NCBI GenBank assembly: GCA_003254925.1
Contig: QANZ01045558.1
Span: 1 to 64,000, forward strand
Length of the DNA: 64,000 bases
Origin: Chamaecrista fasciculata
Lineage: Eukaryota > Streptophyta > Magnoliopsida > Fabales > Fabaceae
Direction: 5' to 3'
Shown: in pieces, positions 11,453 to 22,474 of the stretch
How the letters are laid out: every line of letters starts with the position of its first letter
Position numbering within the stretch: position 1 is the first letter of the stretch
Translations under genes and position numbers: made by a program
The notes under the pieces: generated by a model
What the model was told of the DNA's origin: nothing
Databases searched by the model: none
What the model saw: only the letters and a program-made list of their open reading frames with translations

Positions 11453-11654
11453 TAATACTTTTAAGGACTAAATTGAAATGTTTGGAAGTGTTTTGGGACA
11501 CTTTACAATTTTATTTTGAGAATTTGGGACTAAAATGAATGAAGATGATGAAAAATGTAAATCCAGGGACTGATTTGCTAGTTTACTCAATTTTTATGTT
11601 CAAAAATGTAAATCCNCGCCTTTATCGATGATTTCTCTCAACGAGAGCACCAAA

Positions 11655-12141
11655 TGATACAATCCCAAATTATTGAGTCAAATTAATAACATGAAAAGCT
11701 ACAAGATGAACACATAAAGAGAAGAAAGAATAAAGTGGTAAGATAGAAGATGAATCAATGGAAGTTTCTGTATCAGATTCCCAAAGAGAAGTGGAAAATA
11801 TACAGCTGAGGATACCCTATTCGAGCTAGGGAAGCTCAATGACTAAAAAGTCTAATACAATTTCAAGATACCCTAAAAGAAGAATAAAATGTAATATATA
11901 GTAAAAGATAGCCCATTGTATCTCTCCTCTCCTATTTTTCCAAACAACCCTTAGTGTCACGTGGTCCCCATGTGATTTTTCTTCATTCTTGCTGATTGTT
12001 TCTTCATCCATTGGACACATGCACTTGCTATTGCTTCTCCACGTCATCATCCTTTCCCTTTGTTATGCATATTTAGCTATGGGCCTATGACATGCCTTGC
12101 CACATATAAATGTGGCTCCTAAGCCCATGAGATATGTATCA
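11655..12141. repeat. LTR-like dispersed repeat, copy 2
   Basis: Second copy of the repeat at 4551-5049, same orientation, with the same TGATACA...TGTATCA ends and several small indels. The left flank ends CACCAAA and the right flank begins TTTTGCC. The downstream phrase TTAGTGGCGACT recurs at 34960, next to another LTR-like fragment. Confidence 0.65.
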
Positions 12142-12290
12142 TTTTGCCTTAAAAATTTTAGTGGCGACTCCATGTGAAAACGTTGTTTTTGAAAATGTTT
12201 TCAAAATTCGTTTTAACCCTTTTTTTGTGCCGTGCGCGTTGCATTTCGGGTGCAACATATAGTGAGCAAAATTGTTTGAGAGCTATTCGT

Positions 12291-13085
12291 TTACAAAAAT
12301 GCAACAAACAATTTTGCCCAAAGAGAAGTAAGGTTTTCCTCAATCCTCCTTACCTGTTTAGCCACTAGGGCTAGATTCATGGAATGTAAGTCTCTAATGC
12401 CCATACCCCTTTCTTTCTTTGATTTGTTCAGACACTGCCAACTTTTCCAATGCATGCCACTTTCTTTCCCTAATTGTCTCCACCAAAAATTAACAATCAT
12501 GCTAGAGACTTTAGCACAAAATTCCTTAGGGAGCATGAAAATAGACATAAGATAGTTGGGGATAGATTGAATAATCGATTTGATTTGAACTTTTTTTCCT
12601 GCCTGAGAGAGAAATTTTTCTTTTCAGTCTTGAATTCTCTGCTAAATTCTATCCTTTAACGATGTCAAGGCTTGTGTCTTGAATCTTTGCCACTCCCCGG
12701 GTAGCCCTAGGTATTTTAAAATATGAGGAGAGTAGTTCATGCCCAATACCCTGGAAAATCCTTTTTCAACCTATCATCCACCTTCTTACCAAAGACTGAT
12801 AAATTTAGATTTGTTGATACACTGTCCAAAAGCTACAGAATAGACATTAAGAATATTCTGAACAACATAAGCTTCTCTTACCTCAGCTTTAGTGATAATC
12901 ATCGAATCATCACCCAAGAGAAGTTGATTTATCAAAGGGGTAGTGGGAGCTAAGTGAATATTTGTTAGTTCACCCTTCTAGAAGCCTCACTAAGGAGAGT
13001 AGAAAGCCCTTCAACAACTAAGATAAATAAATAGGGGGAGAGTGGATCTCCTTGTCTTAAACCTCATTTAGGAACTATGAGGTCT
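12291..13085 (-). pseudogene. LINE (L1-type) reverse-transcriptase relic
   Basis: On the minus strand, stretches of a non-LTR reverse transcriptase are readable through several stops and frameshifts. Near 13050 is LRQGDPLSPYLFILVVEGLS, the conserved block before the catalytic motif. Near 12930 LLGDDSMIITK stands at the position of the usual F/LADD motif. The distal part, 12548-12291, reads IFMLPKEFC...NFWWRQ...HWKSW...GMGIRDLHSMNLALVAKQ, typical of plant L1 elements. It is dead and truncated at both ends. Confidence 0.8.
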
Positions 13086-14095
13086 TTGGATGTGTTTTAT
13101 AATGTTTTATAATCTATCTTAGGTGTTTTGGAACTCAAGATATGATAATTATTGCATTTATATCACAATTGCATTTGGTCCTTTTATCGATTTTTAGTGT
13201 AATTCTCTCGGGTTTTGAGTGTTCAATTATATATATCTTTTCCCTTGAGCTTTTACATGTCTTTCATAGCGCAATTGTAGGTTTTGAGGAGCCAAAGACC
13301 CAAGGATTAATGTTGAAGAATGTTAGGAGCAAAGTGGAATCAAGTCGTGAGAGAAACAAAGGTTTTGGTGGTTTTCTTCTAGCCTTCGCCAGATAATTTC
13401 ACCAGTTATAAGTGGTAAAGTTAACTGGCGAACTAGAATTCCAGTAAGCTACATTTTAGAGCTCCGCTAGATGCAAACTGGTGAACCAAATTGGCAAATC
13501 GTGCAGAATTCTGCACATGCGTTTTTGGAAGCCCAACTTGTGTAGGCCTGCTTCAGACTCGATTTTTATGACCTAGAACCTGAAAATTAACCGTCATTTA
13601 CCCCGTATTCAGCCTCTATTCCAGAGAGATACATTTCACACCATTCTTCTCCATCTCTCTCACGCCTCCACCATCCCTCTCCACCATTTCTTCTTATCTT
13701 CATCCTCCAAGCTTCTAACCATGGCTAAGGAGCTGGAGTTCAAGTTCCCCAACCTCATGAGTGGTTAGGAAACTCGACGCAGAGCTTGGACAACTCGGCT
13801 AGAGCACTAATTGATCGACATTTAGGGAGTTTTACATTCTTCTATCGTGTTTTGTATTAGAGATAATATTTTGTTGTTTAACTTGTTGATTCTCTGATGT
13901 AAACTTGATTTGGGATTGATTATATGAGTTTGATATATATTTGAGATGCATTTTGACTCAATGTGATGATTCTTAGTTTTATGCTCTCATTATGTTGATG
14001 ATTGTGCGTTTATCTGAGTTGATAATTGTTAACTATTGACTGAACTAACATTAAGAATCAACTTTGCTAAATTGATTAGTGGATTAATTAGGATT
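13086..14095. other. Probable gypsy-type LTR remnant, no gene seen
   Basis: No intact coding frame. A pyrimidine-rich stretch with repeated CTCTC and CCACCAT motifs (13620-13720) is followed by an AT-rich tail, a pattern seen in Athila/Tat LTRs and in the Athila-like LTR at 42638-43931. I see neither LTR ends nor a primer-binding site, so the assignment rests on composition. Confidence 0.3.
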
Positions 14096-14099
14096 GATT

Positions 14100-14496
14100 A
14101 CCTTTTGGTCCCAAACCCACTTTCCAATTTGATTGGCTTCATTTGTTAACAATGCCAACTGGGCAGGAAAAGGACTAGTTAAGAGTAACCCATAACTTTG
14201 AATTCGTTGCATTCAGACTTACAAGAGAAATATGGCCAACGTTGTTTGTTTGACCATAAAATGAGCGACCCATTTTCAAATCCTGATGTGACCTGTTTGC
14301 TGAAGACCCCAATTGGACATAAAAAGTAATTGTCAAAAGAAACATATAGCACTAGCTCTTGTCACAATCGAACTTGATATGAGCAAAATATGATCACATT
14401 CAGTAGATTGAGACCAAAATAAAACTAACTAGAAATATTTTCGACCGATATGAAACTTTTGAAACATTTATGAACAAAATAAACTTAAAAACTTGC
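14100..14496. repeat. Arm fragment of a long foldback family
   Basis: The sequence resembles the right arm of the foldback at 49466-50324, with phrases such as TTGTTTGACCATAAAATGAG, AAGAGTAACCCATAAC and GACCGATATGAAACTTTT in the same order. The left arm is missing, so this is a truncated copy. Confidence 0.6.
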
Positions 14497-14499
14497 ATT

Positions 14500-15200
14500 T
14501 AAGGAAAAAGACGTGTTGGTGCCCCTAACGTTTGTGGTCAGTTTCAGTTATGCTCCCAACGTTTGTTTTGTGTCAGTTATGCCCCCAACGTTTCACACTG
14601 TTGTTAATTATACCATAACCTCAATTTTTTTGTGCCAAAGTCCTATTTTGGTCCCTCAAGTTTGCTCAAAGTTCCGTTTTGGTCTCTTAAGTTTTGGTCC
14701 CTCAAGTCTCCGACGAACTTTTCGGCAAGATACACAGCAACTCCGACGACTACAAAACTCCTAATCCAATGTTTTTTGACCTCCTAAGTTCAATGACGAC
14801 CTCCATTTTACGAAAAAATGACTAGGAAGCCACCAAAAAATTACATAGTCGCTGAAAAATTTACACAATCGGCGAGCATCATATTTTCGGTCATTTGTTC
14901 GCAAAATGTAGGCCACCATTGAACTCAGGAGGTCAAAAAACCTCGGATTAGGAGTTTTTGTAGTCGTTGGGGCTGCCGTGTATCTCGTCGGAAAGTTCAC
15001 CAGAGACTTGAGGGACCAAAACGAAACTTTGAGCAAACTTGAGGGACCCAAATAGGACTTTGGCCCAAAAAAAATTAAGGTTAGGGTATAATTGACAACA
15101 ATATGAAACGTTTGGGGCATAACTGACACAAAACTAATGCGAGAGGCATAATTGAAACTGACCCTAAACGTTAGGGACACCAACATGTCTTTTGCTTACA
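14500..15200. mobile_element. Long foldback element with core shared with 55403-57293
   Basis: The ends are complementary over a long distance: GACGTGTTGGTGCC on the left and GGACACCAACATGTC on the right. The palindrome continues inward through CCAACGTTT/AAACGTT and through the phrase GGTCCCTCAAG and its complement. Short similar flanks (CATTTAA on both sides) suggest a target duplication. The centre (about 14740-14980, with AACTCCTAATCC and GGATTAGGAGTT) closely matches the centre of the unrelated-armed foldback at 55403-57293. It has no coding capacity. Confidence 0.7.
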
Positions 15201-15304
15201 TTTAATGATAAAACTTTGATTTAATTATTCCATATTTCCAATAACTATAAATGAATAAAGAAATTTCACCAACATTTAATTGATATATGTCATAACTTGG
15301 TACG

Positions 15305-15745
15305 AGTTTTTGTTTGGATCGGTCTTAAAACTATGTAGTTAGTTTTATTTTGTCTTTAAAATTATTTTTTTTTGTTTTGATCCTCAAATATTGATATTCG
15401 TTCCATCGTTAGACTAAAATGTGGTTTGGTTTGGTTTCTATTATTATTTTTAATCTAGACAATTGAGGTAGACTATTTTTCTCTCATTTATATCATAACA
15501 AGTGAGTTAACAAAAAGAGAAAAAAAAATATCACTATATATTTTTCTCTATTTTTGTCAACCGATATGAGAGGAAAAAGATCTATTTCAATTGTCCAAGT
15601 TAAAAATAATGACAAAACCAAATGAAACCACTATTTAGGGACCAAAAGAGAACAAATAAGAAAATTTGAGAGTCAAAACAGAAGAAAAAATAATTATATA
15701 ACCAAAATAAAACTGATCTCGTTTGATGATCAAAATGAGGTTTTA
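15305..15745. repeat. Long foldback element
   Basis: The left half contains TAGTTTTATTTTG, CAAATATT, GGTTTGGTTT and CAATTG; the right half contains their approximate complements in reverse order (CAATTG, AAACCAAATG, CAAAATAAAACTG). The element is a decayed palindrome of about 440 bp with no coding frame. Confidence 0.55.
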
Positions 15746-15835
15746 ACATTTTTTTTTCATAAAAAAATAACATTATAGACAAATTTTTCAATACTTGTTT
15801 TTTCTTATGAAAAAAAAATACCTATTTTATGGATT

Positions 15836-16013
15836 TATCTAACATGTGCCTTAGGGCACATTTTAAGATTTGTTCTGATTGGTTAGTAGAGCACCTCATA
15901 TCTTGAAATCTACGAAAATTCATTTAGAAGATAATTTTTAATGTTTGAAATCTCACTTGACCAATCAAAAGAAACCTTAACATGTACCCTAAGGGCAGAT
16001 GTTAGAAGGACTC
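15836..16013. mobile_element. Small MITE with 24-bp terminal inverted repeats
   Basis: About 178 bp. The left end reads TCTAACATGTGCCTTAGGGC and the complement of the right end reads TCTAACATCTGCCCTTAGGG. No clear target duplication is seen. The superfamily cannot be assigned. Confidence 0.7.
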
Positions 16014-16096
16014 TTTATTTATTTATTTATTTTGGAAAACCTCCAAATTCAATACCTAATTAAATCCCATGACTCAGGTTAGAGGCTGGTGGGTCC

Positions 16097-16440
16097 TTGC
16101 CACTAAAAAAACAAAAACCAATTAAGAAAGTAAAAACAAAAGAAACACATCTTTATGGATTCCATCTTTTCCTCTCTGGTTCTCACTCAATTCTCACCAT
16201 TTTTTCAGGCCAAAAAAAAAAAGAGAAAAAATTCTCACCATTTTCTCGGTTCTCTTCAAGCAGCTTCACTCAAAGGACCCACTTTTCCCTAATAGGCCAA
16301 ACGATTCAAAACCCTCCAAAGGAAGCTCCAACTTGTCTCTCCCCTTTGTTGCTAGCGCCTTGCTCTGACCGACTATCACCGTCCAGAAGCCACCGGTGCC
16401 GCCGCTCTTGGTGGTGGAAACCGCCATCACTTCTAGGTAG
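16097..16440 (+). other. CT-rich exon-like block; possible 5' UTR of CNX6 or LTR leader
   Basis: Pyrimidine-rich, relatively GC-rich sequence ending in CACTTCTAG/GTAGCTT, which could be a splice donor. A T-rich acceptor (GATGCATTAG) lies at 19740, just before the 5' leader of CNX6, so this block could be its first, non-coding exon. The alternative is an LTR of a chromovirus-like gypsy element, as the following 3 kb looks repetitive. The sequence alone does not decide. Confidence 0.3.
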
Positions 16441-16734
16441 CTTCTCTCCTCCATTCTCGTCACTTTTGGGTCCTTGATTGGGAATGGATTTTTTATGCTA
16501 TACTTCATTTTTACTCACTTCATGATGCATTTCAACATTCCAAAAGCTTGATTACAGTTTGGGTTCACTTGGGGAACACTTTAATTTGTGGGTTTTGCCA
16601 AATTTCTCATGTTGCTCGATTTCAATGATTTTAGTAAGACCAATTGATGGTATTTATGGGTGTTTATCATTGTATTGAAGCTTAGTTCCTCTTTCACGAA
16701 TTTAGGGGACTCGATATGTTTTAGGACAAAACTT

Positions 16735-17215
16735 TAATTGGGGTTTTTTTGATCAAATCTCTTTGTTTTCTTGAAATTAATGGTTTGGATGAGTTTAGTG
16801 GATGATAATAATGAGTCCCAATGCATTGGTTTGAATTTAAAATAGTATTTTGAAACTTGGTTATTGTGCATGAAACTTTTGAATTTTCAATTTGGTCCTT
16901 AAGGGTGACTTTGATGATTTTGATGGTTTTGATGATCTAAAGGTAATGTTTTAGTTTTCTAGTGAGTTTTGAAACAATATTCTTGAAATTAATGTATGAT
17001 AACCAATATATGCAAGTTTAACATGAAAAGAAAGAAAGTGACAAGTTGTGAGATGATTTTGAAATTTGTTTATGAACTAATCTTTAACTCCTGGATTTCA
17101 AATCATTGTTAAAGTTTCCAAATTGATACCCAAGTCTCTTGTTGGTCTCTTGTTTAAGTATTAAGATCCTAGGTGGGTTTGAGGGAGGGTTGGATAAGTT
17201 CTCAATAAAGTTTTG
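16735..17215. repeat. Dispersed repeat shared with 60848-61308
   Basis: About 450 bp aligns by eye with 60848-61308 in the same orientation. Matching phrases include AATCTCTTTGTTTTCTTGAA, TTGGATGAGTTTA, GGTCC(T/C)...GATGGTTTTGAT and CCCAAATTGATACCCAAGTC-like sequence. Neither copy codes. It is probably an LTR fragment. Confidence 0.6.
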
Positions 17216-18170
17216 TTACTAGGGGTTACGATGATAGCTTGTCAAGGGTTGGACCTTTGGGTCATTTGGAGTTGATTCTCATAGTATATTCATTGAATTT
17301 TTGTTTGTGAATGTACTTATAGATTTGTTTACACTGATCGTTGGCCGAAAGCTAAAAGGTCTAGTTATCTATCCTCCAGATCGAGATGAGTGGTCTTCTC
17401 ATACTTGCCCCGTGTGACTGTGAGGGTTTGATTATCGGTGGGTTTTGTTTATTTTGTGAACTAACCTTTTTATTGGCAGTTTCTCAAAATTTAGGAATCT
17501 TGAATACTCCTGGATATAATCTTTCACATTTTGAATATGTTGTTGAAGGTGGTGAGTAATTGACTTGGAATTTAATTACTTGAATATGATTATTACATCT
17601 TGTGGATGAATGATTGTGTATGGTATACTATCCGACTGCGAGATGAGATGATTATTTGTATTTCTCCACAATGAAGGGTTGAGGCCGATATATGTTCAAA
17701 GTGGTGTGAAATTCCCTTACGGTGGAATCTGGATTATGCAATACTATTTGAATTGTTTATAATTGATGTAGGAGATGGTGTTCTTGATTATGTGGATCTC
17801 TATAAAGTTGGCCTTGACAAGCGTTTTGATGCATTTATTGTCATTCATATATTCTTCTAACTTGATTGATTTTCTTTACAAGGTTATCGATGTTGTCGAT
17901 CTTCCTATACACCTTGTGACATTCCTCTATGTGTTTTTTCTTCTTGTGAATTTTTATTGATTTCTACAAGTGATGGATGAATTTTTTTTCATCTTGAAAA
18001 TTGAATGGTGACTTAATGCTTAATTAATGAGTTTTTATTTTGATCGAGCTTCCTTGATGGAAAATGTGGAATTCTAGTTGTGCATCTTATTTGATCATTT
18101 AAAATGTAGATTGATGATGGTGATAGTATTTAAATTTTCTCCGAGTGTTGTGTGTCTTGGGTGGAGTGAA
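17216..18170. other. Repetitive non-coding sequence
   Basis: No gene is visible. The composition continues from the dispersed repeat into the tandem-repeat block that follows, consistent with one large LTR or a TE-filled intron upstream of CNX6. Confidence 0.4.
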
Positions 18171-18177
18171 TTTGATT

Positions 18178-18308
18178 GTGCTTGTGCTTGTGTTTGTGTT
18201 TGTGTTGTGTTTGTATGTGCTTGAGTTTGTAATTGTATTTGTGTTTGTGTTCGTAATTGTATTTGTGTTCGTGTTTGTATTTGTGTTTGTGTTTGTGTTT
18301 GTGTAAGT
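18178..18308. repeat. (TTTGTG)n minisatellite
   Basis: About 130 bp of a 6-bp unit TTTGTG with variants CTTGTG and TTCGTG, interspersed with TAATTGTA. Confidence 0.85.
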
Positions 18309-18407
18309 GCTAGCTCTCTCATAGTACTGATTGTAATAATGATTGAAATTCTTTACTTACTCTTGTGAGATCATTATCTTTGATTATTTGGGAGACTATT
18401 GTGTATG

Positions 18408-18652
18408 CATGTGCTCCCCCACTGGTTGAGGTGGTATATATATATATGATGTGTGCTTCTCGTCGGGTTGAGGTGACTATATAAATAAATGGTGCGTGCT
18501 CCACAAGGGGTCGAGGTGGATATTGATAATGTTATATATGCTCCTCATGCACGAGTGGAGGCGGAATGGAAATACTGATATGTGTGCTCCTCGATGGGTT
18601 GAGGAGATGATATGTGTGCTCCCCTGAGGGTCGAGGTGGAAAATACTGATAT
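18408..18652. repeat. Degenerate tandem repeat, about six units of 32-46 bp
   Basis: Each unit contains TGTGCTCC (or a one-base variant) followed some 10-15 bases later by GGGT(T/C)GAGGTG and then an AT-rich spacer. Units begin near 18408, 18447, 18492, 18537, 18581 and 18612. Such arrays occur in LTRs of some plant gypsy chromoviruses; the assignment here is inferred. Confidence 0.7.
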
Positions 18653-19062
18653 TGTACTTTGCTTGGGAATTAAATGCAATTGACTGGTTGACTTTTAGAT
18701 TGTACAAGATTATTACTTGTTTAACAAATCAATGATTGATAATCAAGAGCCCACATCCTTGTTTAAGTGGGTATTTTATTATATTTCAGTATAATTGTTT
18801 TAAACTATAGTCTGTTAGCTCCACTAGTACTTGGAGAGAGGATTTAGGGATATGCTTTATTATTTTGTATGATTTGCTGTTGTGAGAGATGGACTGATGT
18901 TATATTTATATTAATCCAATGATCTGAGATAGTGCATGAACTGACTCGATGATATTTTGATTGATGAACTGTTAAGATCTATTATGTGAATGATTATGTA
19001 ATGATTACAAAGTATTGTTATATATATGCTAAGCATTATCAGGTTATTGTCATGTTGTTGGT

Positions 19063-19067
19063 GGAAA

Positions 19068-19108
<41 letters not shown>
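19063..19108 (-). other. 46-bp insertion derived from plastid 16S rRNA
   Basis: On the minus strand this is the highly conserved 16S rRNA segment around E. coli position 340; it contains the complement of the universal bacterial probe site GCTGCCTCCCGTAGGAGT. The bases next to it (GGGGAATTTTCC) match the plastid and cyanobacterial version rather than E. coli (GGAATATTGC) or plant mitochondria. The match ends sharply at both sides. It is a nuclear plastid-DNA fragment (NUPT), not a functional rRNA gene. Confidence 0.8.
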
Positions 19109-19740
19109 AAAGTGTTTGGGGTAGGCTTATGACATGGGATAGGCCCATGTTTGTGCCAGTCACGTGCTCCCACAGAGGGGGACGTGACAAGTAGCGTCCC
19201 TATTACTAAATTTTTCCACAGGTGTTATTGAATTTAAATTGTAGGATTTCCATGTGTTACAATTTGAGGGTAGTCTAGTTATGTAGGAAAGATTGCATGA
19301 GCTATAAATTTATTTGTCACACTTCAATGCAAATTTTTTTCTTGAAGGAGTTGTTTATATTGGTAAATTTATTTGTCTGATGTATAATTTTTTATGTATG
19401 CAGACATTTGATTAGAAGCTCGTTTTCATTTGAGTTGTATCAAATGATAGTAAACAGAACTCAACTTAGGTGCTAATGTGAAATTAGAGATATCTATAGA
19501 TAACAAGAAAGGGTGGACATGGCAATTTCCCAGCTGAGACTATATCAGTTTGACCTGGCAATTTCAACTTTTTAGTAGATAAAATCCTGCTAGTTGAACC
19601 AGAAAAATAGAACTTCCTTTCCAATATTAAATGGTCCTGGCAGCTTTATGATATTTCCTAACATTTTTGTTTTGTATATCTTGCTTTTCTGTGATATATA
19701 TGTCATTTGATGTTGACATCCTAACTTGTTGATGCATTAG
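19109..19740. other. Upstream region of CNX6
   Basis: Non-coding. A small inverted repeat, GTCACGT...ACGTGAC, lies near 19160-19190. From about 19200 the sequence is unique-looking and AT-rich and ends in a probable 3' splice site (GATGCATTAG at 19740), suggesting an intron in the 5' UTR of CNX6. Confidence 0.45.
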
Positions 19741-19884
19741 CTTGGTCATGCCTCACATCAACGAGAGGCTCTTATCAATTTGAGGAATGGACCACCAGAT
19801 CAGTCTTCTCTAATCAAGAGAGCAATAATTTTTCTCTCTATCAAGATATCGTGTGTGCCTGTTAACAAGTTTCTAAAAGGAAAA

Positions 19885-20457
19885 ATGGCTGCTGAAGATA
19901 GAAATCTTGTAGAAATCTTGGAAGATCTCAACCCAATCGATGTTGCTAAGTATATGAATTATGTCAGTGCCCCACAAGCCGGAGCCATAGCTACTTTTTC
20001 AGGCACTACACGCGATACCTTTGAAGGCAAAACAGTTTTGGAATTGAGGTATGAAGCCTATGTGCCAATGGCAATACGGTGTATCAATACTATCTGTTCC
20101 TCGGCCCGAGAATCCTGGAATCTACATTCCATTGCTGTTGCTCATCGTCTAGGCACAGTCCCAGTGGGAGAAACAAGTGTCTTTGTTGCCGTCTCTGCTG
20201 TCCACAGGGCGGATGCACTGGAGGCTTGTAGGTTTCTGATAGATGAGCTAAAGGCGACGGTTCCTATTTGGAAAAAAGAGGTTTATTCTAATGGCGAGGT
20301 TTGGAAGGAGAATTCAGAGTTCCTGGAGAAGAGGTTGGAGCTTGGTAAAAAGGATGCGAAATGCTGTGGGAAAAAGGCAGAAGTTAAGGAACACAACAGA
20401 AAGCTCTGTTGTGGGGCTAAGGTTCTGGTAAAGGATGAAGGTAAATGTGAGGACTAA
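19885..20457 (+). CDS. CNX6: Molybdopterin synthase catalytic (large) subunit, MoaE/MOCS2B family
   Basis: This subunit works with the sulfur-carrier CNX7 (MoaD-type) to put two sulfurs into precursor Z, making molybdopterin for nitrate reductase, xanthine dehydrogenase, aldehyde oxidase and sulfite oxidase. The protein has 190 residues. Family motifs are GAIATFSGTTRD (33-44), LRYEAY (54-59), AHRLGTVPVGE (86-96) and VHRADALEACRFLIDELK (106-123). The catalytic lysines of MoaE correspond to K123 and K130 in ELKATVPIWKKE. The start is the first in-frame ATG (19885); the open frame further upstream lacks ATG. E. coli MoaE has 150 residues; the excess is mainly a Lys/Cys-rich tail (CCGKK at 160-164, LCCGAK at 174-179) that is not part of the enzyme core. 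The coding region is uninterrupted and convergent with LAS1. Confidence 0.96.
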   Translation: MAAEDRNLVEILEDLNPIDVAKYMNYVSAPQAGAIATFSGTTRDTFEGKTVLELRYEAYVPMAIRCINTICSSARESWNLHSIAVAHRLGTVPVGETSVFVAVSAVHRADALEACRFLIDELKATVPIWKKEVYSNGEVWKENSEFLEKRLELGKKDAKCCGKKAEVKEHNRKLCCGAKVLVKDEGKCED

Positions 20458-21412
20458 TTTTAGTGTATTAAGAAACAGCATTTTCTTTTGTCATATAGTC
20501 AAATAATGATAGGAGGATGATTATAATTTTGCACTTGGAACTTACAGAGTACCTCCCTGCTACCCCCTTCTCCCCAACTTGTGAATGATAATGAGACATT
20601 TGTGTTAATCTTTGAGACAAAACATTAGATTTTCTTATTTGATTTCACCCCAATACAATTAGGACATTGATTTCTATTTTAATTATTTGGGGATGTCATC
20701 TTTCTCCTTTTGCTTGCGTACATATGTCAAAGTGATACTACTTTATGATAAAGCTGCTTTCACTAGGATAGTAAACTGATTACCATAAAAATGCTGTGCA
20801 TTAAGGGCATTTTTGGGGAGGCCTTTCACCGGCTTCAAGAGTTTCTTATTCATTATGTTTGAGAAGTATACTTACAAAAAATTAGGTGTTTGACAAATTT
20901 AATTTGTTATAAGATATACAAGATCTAAGGTGGTGGCAGCCCTTTCTTTCTCCCCCTCTTTTCTACAACTTGATTATCTTTTTTGTCCTCTCCTCTCCTG
21001 TTATAGGGTAGGAATTTTCCTCTTCCTTGGTTATCAATGGAAGATTTCCTCTCTTCTCTCATTATAGAAGATTTTTGTCCTTTATCAGAGAGTAAGAGCT
21101 TGGGATTTTGAAGAAGATTTGTATGATAAGTCATCAAATGTTCAATCTTTAGAGCTTAATTGAAGAACTATAGTTATGGTGACTTTTTTCTGAGAAGAAT
21201 GAGATCATTTTTTTTAAGTGTTGTTTCTGATGTATTGAGATATAATTTTTTTTTTTTGTCTATTTTGGTCGTTAATGTTTCAGAAGAGCAAACTTGGTTT
21301 TTTGGGTGCTTATATGTATATCTTGCAAGATCTTCGAAGCTCTATTTGTATGGCTTATAGCACTTCTTTTAAAAAGACAAATTTTGATATAAAGTAGAAA
21401 GAGAAGACACAT
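20458..21412. other. CNX6 3' UTR and intergenic sequence
   Basis: No gene is seen. AT-rich sequence after the stop presumably includes the 3' UTR; I see no single canonical AATAAA that would fix the poly(A) site. Confidence 0.45.
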
Positions 21413-21730
21413 CAATGAAGTATGGACATTGACATAACATGGGATATAAATACATTGACACGCCAAGTTGTTAAAATTATACAACACGACACGACATATA
21501 TTTATATGTAAAAATAATTAAAAATTCATAAATTTTGATAAAAACTTTAAAAATTATAATATCTATTCATAATATATATATCATATATGTCATTATTTTT
21601 TTATCGTTTGTTATGTCACAAAAATTGATTTTATATTCTAAAAATTATAAATGTGTCGTATGAGTGTCAGACATAAACACGTGTCTGACACGACGACACG
21701 TCCTCCAAATGAAGTGTTCATACTTTATAG
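21413..21730. mobile_element. hAT-type MITE, copy 1
   Basis: 318-bp element. Its ends CAATGAAGTATGGACA and TGTTCATACTTTATAG are inverted repeats, and it is flanked by AGACACAT (21405-21412) and AGACACAA (21731-21738), a 7-of-8 match. An 8-bp target duplication and these ends indicate hAT. Its interior matches the copies at 31554-31887 and 33271-33613. Confidence 0.85.
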
Positions 21731-21738
21731 AGACACAA

Positions 21739-22315
21739 ATACAATAACTCCTCACAATACTCATCGACTACAATCACAATATATATTTTTTTCTCTTCTA
21801 ATGAATACGTATCAAACAAAAATTATTTAGATAAATTGTTTTGTTTAAAGATAAAAACAAAAATCAAAGAAAATTACAATAAGAAATACCAATGAAACAA
21901 ATTGAAAATTTTAAAGATCAAAATATAACAAAAAATACTTTAACGATCAAAAACAAAATACAACCTATACTTCGAGGACTAATATGAAGTTTTGACCGAT
22001 TCAAAAGTATAAAAGCATCCCCCATTTCATTATATTGGTTAAACACTTTACTATTACAATTGGTTTTGGTTTCTTCCAAAAAAAGAAGAAAAAGAACCAA
22101 GTTCAAAATTGTTGAAGGGTGGCCTAAGCTTCGACAATCCCATGATAGGGCTCTCATGGCCTCCCTAGAATTGGTCCATCTCTAGTGATTCATCCACCTA
22201 TTCCTCACACTTAAACTAACCTCAAATCAAAACTTTAGATGCATATGCATCTATGAGACATCAAAAGAAATACAAATTATATAACATAAAACAACAAAAG
22301 ATTTGTCAGAGCTAA
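21739..22315. other. AT-rich intergenic sequence
   Basis: No coding frame or bounded repeat is recognised between the hAT MITE and the SINE at the LAS1 stop. Confidence 0.45.
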
Positions 22316-22322
22316 TCAATAA

Positions 22323-22467
22323 AGGGCGGCCTAGTGCACGAGGTTCTCACTAGGTGGAGTCTAGGGAGGGTCAAAATGTAAGCAGCCTTACCCCTGCTTT
22401 GAAGAGAGATTGTTTCTAGGATTTGAACCCGTGACCTCTAGGTCACCCGGCAGCAACCTTACCGTTG
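22323..22467 (-). mobile_element. Au-type SINE
   Basis: Read on the minus strand, the element has a tRNA-like head (GGTAAGGTTGCTGCCGGGTG, A-box region; GTCACGGGTTCAAATCC, B-box) and ends CACTAGGCCGCCCT. This is the organisation of the Au SINE family found across angiosperms. TCAATAA flanks both sides (22316-22322 and 22468-22474), a 7-bp target duplication. The right-hand duplication ends one base before the LAS1 stop codon, so the SINE forms the start of the LAS1 3' UTR in the same orientation. Confidence 0.85.
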
Positions 22468-22474
22468 TCAATAA

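Noticed and set aside
16266-16508. Coding frames on both strands in the CT-rich block
   Set aside because: Both strands are open by composition; no family motif is seen and the block is better explained as UTR or LTR.
18095-18322. Minus-strand frame of repeated Thr-Gln
   Set aside because: It is the translation of the (TTTGTG)n minisatellite and has no other coding support.
18408-18652. CRISPR-like array
   Set aside because: Repeats are degenerate, spacers are not of constant length, and this is plant nuclear DNA.
19063-19108. rRNA gene
   Set aside because: Only 46 bp of 16S sequence is present; it is an organelle-derived insertion, not a gene.
19780-19884. N-terminal extension of CNX6
   Set aside because: The open frame upstream of 19885 contains no ATG and matches no conserved part of the MoaE family; it is 5' UTR.
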